A DNA stretch of 15,989 nucleotides from Calditrichota bacterium. GTDB lineage: Bacteria; Zixibacteria; MSB-5A5; GN15; FEB-12. The notes under the pieces were generated by a model, which saw only the letters and a list, made by a program, of their open reading frames with translations, made no database searches and had not been told where the DNA came from. The position numbers and the translations under genes are program-made. Shown here one piece after another: positions 1 to 6,612 of this stretch. Where the stretch lies: NCBI GenBank assembly GCA_008501655.1, contig QQUK01000004.1, positions 1-15,989 on the forward strand, given 5' to 3'. How positions within the stretch are numbered: position 1 is the first letter of the stretch; the number at the start of each line of letters is the position of its first letter.

Positions 1-59
1 AGTATTTACTTTTCCATTTGAAAATCGGTTTGTTTCACATATTATGGAAGTGGAGTAGC

Positions 60-109
60 CCACTCCTTAGGGTGGGTTTCTGTTCCACCTCTATATAGAT
101 TTTAATAAA
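60..109. repeat. degenerate repeat unit, copy 1
   Basis: This 50-bp segment matches positions 121-170 at 36 of 50 bases without gaps, a unit offset of 61 bp. The similarity also reaches upstream (GGAGTAGCCCACT at 52-64 against GGATACCCCACT at 114-125). The copy is rich in short self-complementary stretches: GGAGT (52-56) can pair with ACTCC (62-66), CCCAC with GTGGG (72-76), and GTGG (72-75) with CCAC (85-88), so several exclusive stem-loops are possible. It lies downstream of the tRNA in the transcription direction. No coding potential is seen. The function is unknown; it may be an old REP-like or tandem-duplicated spacer. Confidence 0.5.
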
Positions 110-120
110 GCCCGGATACC

Positions 121-170
121 CCACTGCTTGCAATCGGTTTCTATTCAACCTCTAAATATTTTATATAAAA
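121..170. repeat. degenerate repeat unit, copy 2
   Basis: This is the partner of the repeat at 60-109 (72% identical, best conserved around GGTTTCT-TTC-ACCTCTA). A shorter third remnant is visible at about 21-45, where AATCGGTTT (23-31) matches AATCGGTTT at 132-140. The right end holds a perfect 12-bp AT-rich palindrome, TTTTATATAAAA (159-170). The copies are too diverged and irregularly spaced (about 48 and 61 bp) for a CRISPR array. Together they fill the 198 bases between the window edge and the tRNA, where I see no gene. Confidence 0.45.
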
Positions 171-198
171 CCAAAATTGTGTACCACCCCAAAATAAG

Positions 199-288
199 CG
201 GAGAAGCAGGGATTCGAACCCTGGATAGAGATTTACTCCCTATAATGGATTAGCAATCCACCGCCTTCAGCCTCTCGGCCACTTCTCC
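199..288 (-). tRNA. tRNA-Ser (anticodon GCU)
   Basis: Read on the minus strand, a full class II cloverleaf is visible. The acceptor stem is GGAGAAG/CTTCTCC with G as discriminator. The D-arm is GGCCGAGAGGCTGAAGGC. The anticodon arm has loop TTGCTAA, anticodon GCT, closed by GTGGA/TCCAT with one G-U pair. A long variable arm typical of tRNA-Ser follows, then the T-arm CAGGG-TTCGAAT-CCCTG. It reads AGU/AGC serine codons. The 3' CCA is not encoded (the next bases are CTT), so it must be added by nucleotidyltransferase. It lies 68 bp after the fapA stop and appears to have its own promoter. Confidence 0.96.
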
Positions 289-309
289 GTTCGAGTAAAT
301 TCAGAGGAG

Positions 310-337
310 AATATAAGTTTTTTAGGGTGAATATCAA
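310..337 (-). promoter_or_regulatory. sigma-70-type promoter for tRNA-Ser
   Basis: On the minus strand a -35 box TTGATA (332-337) and a -10 box TATATT (310-315), each 5 of 6 to consensus, are separated by 16 bp. Transcription would start near position 303, about 15 nt before the tRNA 5' end at 288. It lies in the fapA-tRNA gap and is the best housekeeping-type promoter I see in the window. Confidence 0.55.
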
Positions 338-356
338 GTGATAATTAGATGAAATT

Positions 357-1778
357 CTATGAATTGTATTCAGATACAAATATTCTGTCGTTATCTAACT
401 TCAAAATACAGGAGGACTTATCTTCCATCATCTCACGGTAGATCAATCCGAAATGTGCTTTAACTCCTGAAAACAGCATTTTCTCAGCAATTATATGAGC
501 ACCTTTAAGTTTTTTCAATTCTTCTTCGATCTTCTGTTTTTCAATACCCAGAGTTTCCAGATTCCCCGGAAGCTCAGCTTTAAATTCTTCAAGTTTTTTC
601 AATGCTATTGTTTGTTCAGCTGTCAGTTTTTTGTCCATCTGGAGTTTATACAAACCGACCATTACCTGTTTGACTCTATCCTTATCAGAATATAAACGGT
701 CTATCTCTTTCGTACAGGCATTATATTTTTTCATCAGCTCGTTATCATATGCAACCATCAATGTTGTCAGCGTACCTGATTCGGTTCCAAGGAAACTTGC
801 CCGTATCTCTTTTTTTGCTTTGGTTTCTCCACCGACAATTTTTCCTTTAGCACCTTTGACGTGAACATTCCCCTTAGCCACCATAATACAGTTCACAACT
901 TCTCCGCCAACAGCGATATCACCACCGGCAATAAGCTTCTGTCCCTCAGCAAACTTGACATAAATATCTCCGCCGGATTTCATAATCCCGTGACCCTTAC
1001 CGAAAAATCCGCCCTTCACCATGATATTACCCTGAACATCTAAAGTAGCATCTTCGACATTACCGTTCACTTCAAGATCACCATCTGTTTTGATGGAGAA
1101 CCCGGTTTTGATTGTACCGGAAACCCGCACCGAACCACGGCAGTCAATATTTCCAACAGAAAAATCGACATCCCCTTTGATATGGAGGACATCATTTACT
1201 GATACTTTATTGTTTAAAAACACAATTGCTCCCGAACAGGAAGCTATAACGGTATTCCCATCAGCAGAAATTTCAGTATTATCACCGTTTTTAAAAGGAA
1301 GCGATCTTCCATCAGGTCCTTTAATTGATTTACCTTGAACATTCGTCCCCGGAATTCCCGGTTTGGCAGGAACCCGGGTAACCAGAACTCCGCCCTTTTC
1401 AATATTCTGAATAAAATTGATATTCTTATAATCTATGTGCCCGTCTTCATCTTCCTGCGGTTTTAAAGATTGAGCTGTCTCAAAATGAAAAATAAACTCA
1501 GAATCAGGTCCCCGTTTCGGCATCTCACCTTCAGCGACTTTTAAAGGAGTGTTATATGCTTCATCTTTTAAAATCTGTTCAATAGCTTCTGTATTTATAC
1601 CGAAGATGACCCCTTCTTTTTGAAGCGAATCCAGTATTTCATCAAGGGTAATCGAATCATCCCCCGCTTGAGGGCGACGCAGTAAAATCGAAGCGGTCAT
1701 TATATCCTTCGAAACGGTGACATTGACCCGTGATTGTTTTTGGATCCCTGAAGACTGTTGGACATCTGCTGTACTCAT
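357..1778 (-). CDS. fapA: FapA family protein (DUF342), flagellar assembly protein A
   Basis: The 473-residue product has the FapA/DUF342 layout. An N-terminal domain (about 15-140) leads into the family's conserved GIPGTNVQGK segment (141-150). Then comes a glycine-rich right-handed beta-helix of short repeats (about 175-330, such as GDLEVNGNVEDATLDVQGNI). A charged coiled coil follows (about 345-430), with a small C-terminal domain. No signal peptide or membrane segment is seen, so it is cytoplasmic. In Vibrio, FapA is needed for flagellation and binds the PTS protein EIIA-Glc; a role here in flagellar assembly or positioning is inferred. It is the last protein gene of the cluster, 22 bp after the second receiver, preceded by an AAGG ribosome site. 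FapA homologues also occur in non-flagellated bacteria, so the function is less certain than the family. Confidence 0.88.
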   Translation of the reverse strand: MSTADVQQSSGIQKQSRVNVTVSKDIMTASILLRRPQAGDDSITLDEILDSLQKEGVIFGINTEAIEQILKDEAYNTPLKVAEGEMPKRGPDSEFIFHFETAQSLKPQEDEDGHIDYKNINFIQNIEKGGVLVTRVPAKPGIPGTNVQGKSIKGPDGRSLPFKNGDNTEISADGNTVIASCSGAIVFLNNKVSVNDVLHIKGDVDFSVGNIDCRGSVRVSGTIKTGFSIKTDGDLEVNGNVEDATLDVQGNIMVKGGFFGKGHGIMKSGGDIYVKFAEGQKLIAGGDIAVGGEVVNCIMVAKGNVHVKGAKGKIVGGETKAKKEIRASFLGTESGTLTTLMVAYDNELMKKYNACTKEIDRLYSDKDRVKQVMVGLYKLQMDKKLTAEQTIALKKLEEFKAELPGNLETLGIEKQKIEEELKKLKGAHIIAEKMLFSGVKAHFGLIYREMMEDKSSCILKLDNDRIFVSEYNS

Positions 1779-1800
1779 ATCAGCGCCTTAATTTTTATTT

Positions 1801-2208
1801 TTATTCAACCGCTTCAGAATTTTCTTTTTGTGCAGAGAGAAGTCGCCAGTAGGCGCGTTCAACCACGAGAGAAATTTCATAGCTTTTAAACGGTTTTGTT
1901 ATATACTCATCAGCACCTAACAATAATGCATCCTTAACGGTATATGTATCACCATATGCTGTCATTATGATAATTCCGATATCTGAAAAGTCAGCCTTCA
2001 CATGTTTTAACAATTCAAATCCGTTCATGCGAGGCATTTTCATATCTGAAATTATCAAATCTATCTTCTTTTCATTAAGTACTTCAAGAGCATGAACACC
2101 ATCGACCGCTGTTTCGATCTTATACCCTTCCCGGGATAAAATCTTATCAAGCAGATTGCGCATCATCTCTTCATCATCAACTATCAAAATTGTAACTTTG
2201 TTTTTCAT
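1801..2208 (-). CDS. stand-alone response regulator receiver (CheY-like)
   Basis: This 135-residue protein is a single receiver domain with no output domain. The acidic pair D11/D12, the phospho-acceptor D55 (in DMKMPRMNG), T83 and K105 (TKPF) are all present, so it should accept a phosphoryl group. It probably acts by protein contact, like CheY at the flagellar switch or like a phosphate sink. The stop of the first receiver gene is 18 bp upstream, so the two are co-transcribed. The AAGGA ribosome site is only 4 nt from the ATG, a tight spacing. It need not be true CheY: its kinase is not in this window and its target cannot be read from sequence. Confidence 0.9.
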   Translation of the reverse strand: MKNKVTILIVDDEEMMRNLLDKILSREGYKIETAVDGVHALEVLNEKKIDLIISDMKMPRMNGFELLKHVKADFSDIGIIIMTAYGDTYTVKDALLLGADEYITKPFKSYEISLVVERAYWRLLSAQKENSEAVE

Positions 2209-2226
2209 GTCGTCCTTATTCTACTG

Positions 2227-2643
2227 CTATCTTGATAATGTTGAAGTTAACTCTGCTATAAAGTTTTCAAGCAATATCGGTTTATACATAACCCGACATG
2301 CTCCCATAACACCAGCTTCATTAATTAATTTATCAGTTGCATTACCGGTTATAATCATTACCGGAATCTGTGGATTAATTTTTTTCAATTCCATAAGAAC
2401 ATCAAGTCCTGATAACTCAGGCATAATTAAATCAAGAGTCACCAAATCAAAAGACTTATTATTTATCTTAGAAATAGCTTCTTTACCATTGCTTGCAAGT
2501 TCAACCTGGAATGCATCAGTCAGCTCACAGAAATCCCTAAATACATCCTGTACCCATTTTTCATCATCAACAATAAGGACATCAAAAGGTTTTCCCCGAT
2601 CTACAGCCATTTTATTCAGTTTGTCAAAATTCACTAAAGTCAT
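2227..2643 (-). CDS. stand-alone response regulator receiver (CheY-like)
   Basis: The 138-residue product is a receiver domain preceded by about 20 extra residues. The phosphorylation site is complete: D26/D27, D71 (in TLDLIMPELSG), T99 and K121 (YKPI). There is no DNA-binding or enzymatic output domain. The start is the ATG at 2643, behind a weak GGGTAG ribosome site. An internal ATG (codon 12) has no better site and would still keep the whole domain. It is the first gene after a 148-bp gap that carries a candidate sigma-28 promoter, as expected for a late flagellar or chemotaxis gene. It differs clearly in sequence from the second receiver, so the pair is not a recent duplication. Confidence 0.9.
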   Translation of the reverse strand: MTLVNFDKLNKMAVDRGKPFDVLIVDDEKWVQDVFRDFCELTDAFQVELASNGKEAISKINNKSFDLVTLDLIMPELSGLDVLMELKKINPQIPVMIITGNATDKLINEAGVMGACRVMYKPILLENFIAELTSTLSR

Positions 2644-2724
2644 AATCTACCCATTCTGTTATTCTAAACAACTTTTATGATCCTTATTATAGTCCCGAAA
2701 AAACATCCTGTTTCTATAATAATT

Positions 2725-2751
2725 TTATCGGAACATTCAGAAAATTGCTTA
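2725..2751 (-). promoter_or_regulatory. candidate sigma-28 (FliA) promoter for the receiver-fapA unit
   Basis: The minus strand reads TAAGCAAT (2744-2751), 11 nt, then TCCGATAA (2725-2732). The enteric sigma-28 consensus is TAAAGTTT-N11-GCCGATAA, so the -10 box matches at 7 of 8, the spacer is exact, and the -35 box keeps TAA and the final T. Initiation would fall near 2716, about 70 nt before the receiver ATG. It sits in the only large gap in this part of the cluster, and the fliA gene is in the same window. A weaker sigma-70 alternative (TATAAT at 2686-2691) has a poor -35. Confidence 0.45.
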
Positions 2752-2791
2752 GTCTCAGTTAACCTCGCATATTATAGTTATTGCTCTATTT

Positions 2792-3142
2792 TCAACTTAT
2801 TTTCTCTTTTTTAGCTAAATTTTCCATGATTTCCCGGCACTGATTGAGAATAGACTCCAATTTTAGTTCTATTTTATCTGATTTCAAATTTCCAGACGGA
2901 ACATCATATACCATTTTCTCTTTATTTTGAGCAGCATTTATCAGGTATGTCAACTCCTGAACTACTTTGACCGTACCGTTTACTAATTTGATGAAATCCG
3001 GCTCAAGCTGTGATAATTTCTCAGATGAAGATTTTGCTTTGGCAAGATAAACTGCCATATTAATAGCAAGAGTCTTCACTTCATCATTGAGCTCTTCTAT
3101 TTCGGCTACAAGCCCTGTTTTATTGTCAGAAATATCATTCAT
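2792..3142 (-). CDS. small all-helical cytoplasmic protein of unknown function
   Basis: I do not recognise this 116-residue protein. It appears almost wholly alpha-helical, with two long helical stretches (about 10-72 and 88-113) joined by a short loop near VYDVPSGN. There is no signal peptide or membrane segment. It contains no histidine, so it cannot be an Hpt-type phosphotransfer protein. The stretch LAINMAVYLAKA (26-37) faintly resembles the LALNAAIEAARA hairpin tip of methyl-accepting chemotaxis proteins, but this is weak. It begins 6 bp after the GAF-DHp gene stop, with AAGGG 9 nt before the ATG. Tight coupling suggests it partners that protein. The ORF is convincing; the function is open. 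Confidence 0.72.
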   Translation of the reverse strand: MNDISDNKTGLVAEIEELNDEVKTLAINMAVYLAKAKSSSEKLSQLEPDFIKLVNGTVKVVQELTYLINAAQNKEKMVYDVPSGNLKSDKIELKLESILNQCREIMENLAKKEKIS

Positions 3143-3148
3143 CTTCCA

Positions 3149-3970
3149 TTACCCTTTTTCTAAGTTGTCATCCGGATCGACTAAATTATGCAGATTCAAT
3201 ATCTGCTTGTTCGACTCAGTAATCCTTTTTGCTGCCTCTTCAATTCTTTTAATCCGCGCCATTGTCTTCTGATTGAAATTATCTTTACTGAGAAGAATAC
3301 ACTGTATGTTCCCCAGTACGATAGAGAGCGAATTATTGATACCATGGATGATTGCCGAGGTATCTTTAGCAATTTTTTCAACTGTATTTATATCAATTGA
3401 TTTTTTTGATATAGAGGTTATCTCATCCCGAAAAATATCTAACGATTGTTCAAGCTCTTTTTGATATTTCATCTGCTGTTCAAGTTTTTTAATTGGCAGA
3501 TAAATAGCTGAAACAAGTTTCAGAACCATAATATCAGAATCATTGAACTTGTTCGGTGTATGAGATCCAAAATTCAGGACTCCAAGCAATTCATCATTAG
3601 TTACAAGCGGAGCCGAGAGAAAACAGGCATAATCCTCCTCAGGATTAAACCGCTTTTTTTGGGATCTGTCAGCAATCAGTATCGGTTCATTGGAATCAGC
3701 AGTCCATGCCGATATTCCCGTTCCCATATCAAGTGACAATGATTCCAACAGTTCGACATCACTGCCGATAGATGCAACTTTTTCAAGCTCTTTGGTTAAC
3801 TCGGAGTACTGATAAATCGTTGCTGCATCAAAATCAATCACCTGTTTTAATTTTTTCAAAAAGAGAAATGAAATATCCGAACTATGCTCATTCTCAGTCG
3901 CCATCCGTGCAACCGACTGAGCCAACTCGGATACTTTTTCTATGATTGAATTTTTCGTTTTTGTTGCCAT
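3149..3970 (-). CDS. GAF domain protein with a histidine-kinase dimerisation (DHp) domain but no ATPase domain
   Basis: Numbered from the ATG at 3970 the product has 273 residues. A GAF domain (about 28-158, with features such as GTGISAWTADSNEPILIAD and SAPLVTNDELLGVLNFG) is followed by a coiled coil (about 160-190). A segment like a kinase H-box comes next, IIHGINNSLSIVLGN, with H209. A second helix (about 236-262) completes a DHp hairpin. The protein ends there: no N, G1 or G2 box of an HATPase domain is present and no neighbour supplies one. It may be a phosphotransfer, receiver-binding or phosphatase scaffold that responds to a GAF ligand, probably paired with the receivers downstream. 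An alternative GTG start at 3979 has its AGG only 3 nt away, so I prefer the ATG. Confidence 0.8.
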   Translation of the reverse strand: MATKTKNSIIEKVSELAQSVARMATENEHSSDISFLFLKKLKQVIDFDAATIYQYSELTKELEKVASIGSDVELLESLSLDMGTGISAWTADSNEPILIADRSQKKRFNPEEDYACFLSAPLVTNDELLGVLNFGSHTPNKFNDSDIMVLKLVSAIYLPIKKLEQQMKYQKELEQSLDIFRDEITSISKKSIDINTVEKIAKDTSAIIHGINNSLSIVLGNIQCILLSKDNFNQKTMARIKRIEEAAKRITESNKQILNLHNLVDPDDNLEKG

Positions 3971-3979
3971 ACACTTCAC

Positions 3980-4582
3980 TTACCTGATACCCAGGTACCG
4001 TCTTGTTTTTTTCATGAGATATTCTGTTAACTTTTGATCCAACTGATTAAAAAACCTGACTTTCTGCACAGCTGACAGATGTAAATCAGGATCACTGATT
4101 TCATCATCCATCGAACCCTGCACAATTCTCGGACCATTTTTTTCAACTTTAAACGATTCCGCCATCACCATCTTATTCCGGGATATATCGATAATTCGTA
4201 CTTCCCCTTCAAGTATTCCAATTGTTTCATATTTATGAATAATAGCCGGGATATGAAATGTCTTCCGCCGTTCAAGTCGTTTGCTCTCTACATTGATTAA
4301 CATGATAAAATTACTGCCCGTCTCCCGTCCATAATCCAGCAAAGCATCAGTGTCATATATATTTTCAGGAAAAGAAAGCTCCCTGTCATGCTTTGATGTA
4401 AGTTCAATCTGAACACCTTTTTGACGGCTTAGCTGCCTCATAAACTGATTTTCAAAATCAGAATCAGCCCAGGCAAATTCAGGATAGCTTACATTTAGCA
4501 GAATTTCTGAATCTGTCCGCCCGGACATCACTGAAGATACCAGAACAAGAAAAATCAGAACTGTATTCATGAGATATTTCAT
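3980..4582 (-). CDS. exported periplasmic protein, CsgG/FlgO-like in appearance
   Basis: The 200-residue product begins with a Sec signal peptide (MKYLMN, then a hydrophobic core to about residue 19). There is no lipobox cysteine, so signal peptidase I cleavage is expected. The mature part mixes alpha and beta. A segment LLDYGRETGSNFIMLINV (81-98) is followed by beta strands ending in GILEGEVRIIDISRNKMV (122-139), the pattern seen in CsgG, TolB-N and FlgO/FlgT-type domains, where a strand carries a D-x-S/T turn. I infer a periplasmic or outer-membrane-associated role, perhaps around the flagellar basal body, but cannot assign a family firmly. It sits 12 bp after a PilZ gene, with only a weak GGTG ribosome site. 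Confidence 0.7.
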   Translation of the reverse strand: MKYLMNTVLIFLVLVSSVMSGRTDSEILLNVSYPEFAWADSDFENQFMRQLSRQKGVQIELTSKHDRELSFPENIYDTDALLDYGRETGSNFIMLINVESKRLERRKTFHIPAIIHKYETIGILEGEVRIIDISRNKMVMAESFKVEKNGPRIVQGSMDDEISDPDLHLSAVQKVRFFNQLDQKLTEYLMKKTRRYLGIR

Positions 4583-4594
4583 ATCAATGCACCA

Positions 4595-5095
4595 TTACTT
4601 TTTATAAAAATATTCAGATAAAGTCTGCTGAACAGATTCATGAAAATTACTGACTTTTGATTCAAGAAGCTCAAGCTCAGCCTGAGAAAGTCTATCCATC
4701 AATATATCTTTTGAGACAAACTCAATCCCTGCCAGCGTATATTCAGATTCTACATCTGCCCGTTTTACAATTCCTAAGACATTACTGATTGTTTCGACAT
4801 CCTGCAAAGTGAACTTCATCAGGACAAAATCTTCCTCAGCAATAGTTTCCTTGACCTCAACTAATACACCACCAGCGGAAATATTTAAAATATATCCTTC
4901 CATATTGTACAACTTGCTATCAGGTATCAGCCCGATATTGTCTTTCAGATTTCTTAAGGAAACCGGTGATGAAATCTCAAGACGGACATACCGTCTTTTG
5001 TTCTCTTTGGAGATTTTAAACGGACGCTTTACGGCGACATCCGAATCTGTCACCTCAACATCAGAGACATACTTTACTTTTGTTTTGTCACTCAT
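4595..5095 (-). CDS. PilZ domain c-di-GMP receptor protein (third of three)
   Basis: This 166-residue protein is essentially one PilZ domain with short extensions and no YcgR-type N-terminal barrel. Both c-di-GMP contacts are present: RxxxR at R34-R38 (RRYVR) and N71-x-S73-x-x-G76 (NISAGG). A C-terminal helix (about 128-166) could mediate partner binding. It is cytoplasmic. The start follows AGGAG, with 3 bp between the previous stop and this ATG, so translation is probably coupled. It should bind c-di-GMP and pass the signal by protein contact; the target is unknown, with the flagellar motor or export apparatus likely from context. Confidence 0.88.
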   Translation of the reverse strand: MSDKTKVKYVSDVEVTDSDVAVKRPFKISKENKRRYVRLEISSPVSLRNLKDNIGLIPDSKLYNMEGYILNISAGGVLVEVKETIAEEDFVLMKFTLQDVETISNVLGIVKRADVESEYTLAGIEFVSKDILMDRLSQAELELLESKVSNFHESVQQTLSEYFYKK

Positions 5096-5098
5096 CTG

Positions 5099-5863
5099 TT
5101 ACTCCTGTTTATCAGATAATTCTGTTGATAATATTTTATCAATTAATTTTCTTCGTTCGGTGGTATACTCAAAAGCTTTTTGGGGAATACGCTTCAGAGT
5201 TATTGTCGGGAAATGCTTGTCCTTATGTTCGTCGACTATAAAATGAATCCCGGTATCATACTTGAAATTTTCAGCAGGTAGCGCATATCGGACTTCACCG
5301 ATCACAATACCCGGAAATTCCTTTTTATCATAATCTATATTCAGTATCAATTTTGTATGTTCAGTTAACTGGGTCGAAAGAGGTAACAATATCCCGCCGC
5401 TTGATAAATTCTTTGATTCGGTAGTTATCCAGCGAAGTTTTGCAAAATTCGTAGGGTCAACATTCTGAGCCGGAAGAATCGCGCAGCGGACTTTGACAGT
5501 GTGACTATACCGTTTAAACATCCGACGATTTAAAGGGGTCACACAATCATGCAGTGTTAAATTACATCTTCCCCCCATACTTCTGGTGACTGTTGCTTTT
5601 GTGCCTATTCGCTGACCCTTATAAGAGAACTGGATAAGTACGACTTGATCATTTTCAAGCTTATCAATCATTCCGTTGGAACCGCCGCGATCAATAGAAA
5701 GAACACCCTCTTGGGCAAGAACGACTTTACTGTAAAGAGGCGTATTGACAAACTGATCAGATATAATAAGAATATCATGACCAACAAGTGAGGATAGCTC
5801 TATTTTCAAATTTGACTGAACTTCTTTTTCTTTTTTTTCTGATTTTTCATGCGCTGAATTCAT
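5099..5863 (-). CDS. PilZ domain protein with N-terminal YcgR-like barrel (second of three)
   Basis: The 254-residue product has a lysine/glutamate-rich N-terminus (1-20), a beta-rich YcgR-like N-terminal domain (about 20-108) and a PilZ domain (about 112-220). The c-di-GMP motifs are intact: R114-R118 (RMFKR) and N152-S154-G157 (NLSSGG). A C-terminal helical tail of about 30 residues follows. The arrangement resembles YcgR, which slows the flagellar motor when loaded with c-di-GMP, but the N-terminal domain is divergent and a motor-brake role is an inference from the neighbourhood. Its ATG directly abuts the stop of the preceding PilZ gene (TAAATG), with GGGGA 10 nt upstream. Confidence 0.88.
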   Translation of the reverse strand: MNSAHEKSEKKEKEVQSNLKIELSSLVGHDILIISDQFVNTPLYSKVVLAQEGVLSIDRGGSNGMIDKLENDQVVLIQFSYKGQRIGTKATVTRSMGGRCNLTLHDCVTPLNRRMFKRYSHTVKVRCAILPAQNVDPTNFAKLRWITTESKNLSSGGILLPLSTQLTEHTKLILNIDYDKKEFPGIVIGEVRYALPAENFKYDTGIHFIVDEHKDKHFPTITLKRIPQKAFEYTTERRKLIDKILSTELSDKQE

Positions 5864-6601
5864 TTACATAATCCCCTTCTTACGTAATTCAACCTGATGA
5901 TGAAATACAAACGAGACTAATCTCTCCTGCATGAGGAAATCAAAGTTATTTTCAGTGATTGTTTTTATTTTTTCTGAAACACTGCTGGAGATATTTTCAA
6001 ACACATCTTTTCTTATAAATTCTATTCCGGCAAAACATCCATTGTTCACTTTTTCAATACGGCAGACTCGAGCTAAAACAGGCTGCTTGATGCCAAGTTT
6101 TGAAAAAATAACCGAACGCAGCAAAAGATAAGTTCCTTCTGTGATATCCGGTGAGACTTCGCAGAGTACACCGGAACCGCTTAAGTCCTGGAACAGAGAT
6201 TTTCTCCATTGTCCGTTCTCAACCGATGTTCCTTCCATTACCGGAAGATATTCGATGATATCAGAAATTCTGACCCGAACAAATTCACGTCTCTGTATTC
6301 TCCGGATAAATTTAGGATTAGACAGGACATACCTGCTTTTAGAATCATTTTCTATTTTTTCGATTGTAGCTACAAATTGATAGATAGCATCCGATTTTGT
6401 CACCCATATCAGAACTTCATTTAAATTTTGAAGTCTTGTATGACCATCAATGAAGTCAGGATGCGCTATAACTATCTTCTCATCAATAAAATCTTCAATC
6501 CGCGAGATATAAATTCCTTTGGTCTCGTCATCGGAAGTATAGATTTCTACTTTTTCCCAGACTGTTAATGGTTCTGGTATTTCAGGTATCGTTTTCTGCA
6601 C
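5864..6601 (-). CDS. PilZ domain protein with N-terminal YcgR-like barrel (first of three)
   Basis: This 245-residue protein has a beta-rich N-terminal domain (about 12-98) of YcgR/PilZN type and a PilZ domain (about 100-210). The key motifs are R105-R109 (RREFVR) and D139-L-S141-G-S-G144 (DLSGSG), the textbook c-di-GMP-binding pair. A C-terminal helix extends to the end. It starts with GTG at 6601, with AGAG about 8 nt upstream, 11 bp after the DUF2225 gene stop. It is the best YcgR match of the three and a plausible motor- or export-linked c-di-GMP effector. Confidence 0.88.
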   Translation of the reverse strand: MQKTIPEIPEPLTVWEKVEIYTSDDETKGIYISRIEDFIDEKIVIAHPDFIDGHTRLQNLNEVLIWVTKSDAIYQFVATIEKIENDSKSRYVLSNPKFIRRIQRREFVRVRISDIIEYLPVMEGTSVENGQWRKSLFQDLSGSGVLCEVSPDITEGTYLLLRSVIFSKLGIKQPVLARVCRIEKVNNGCFAGIEFIRKDVFENISSSVSEKIKTITENNFDFLMQERLVSFVFHHQVELRKKGIM

Positions 6602-6612
6602 ACTACATCTCT

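Noticed and set aside
60..170. CRISPR-like array near the left edge
   Set aside because: The units are only 72% identical, irregularly spaced and few, with no equal spacers and no cas genes in the window.
2686..2691. TATAAT as a sigma-70 promoter before the receiver genes
   Set aside because: The -35 region at the right distance (GAAACA) matches consensus at only 3 of 6, and there is no extended -10; the sigma-28-like site fits better.
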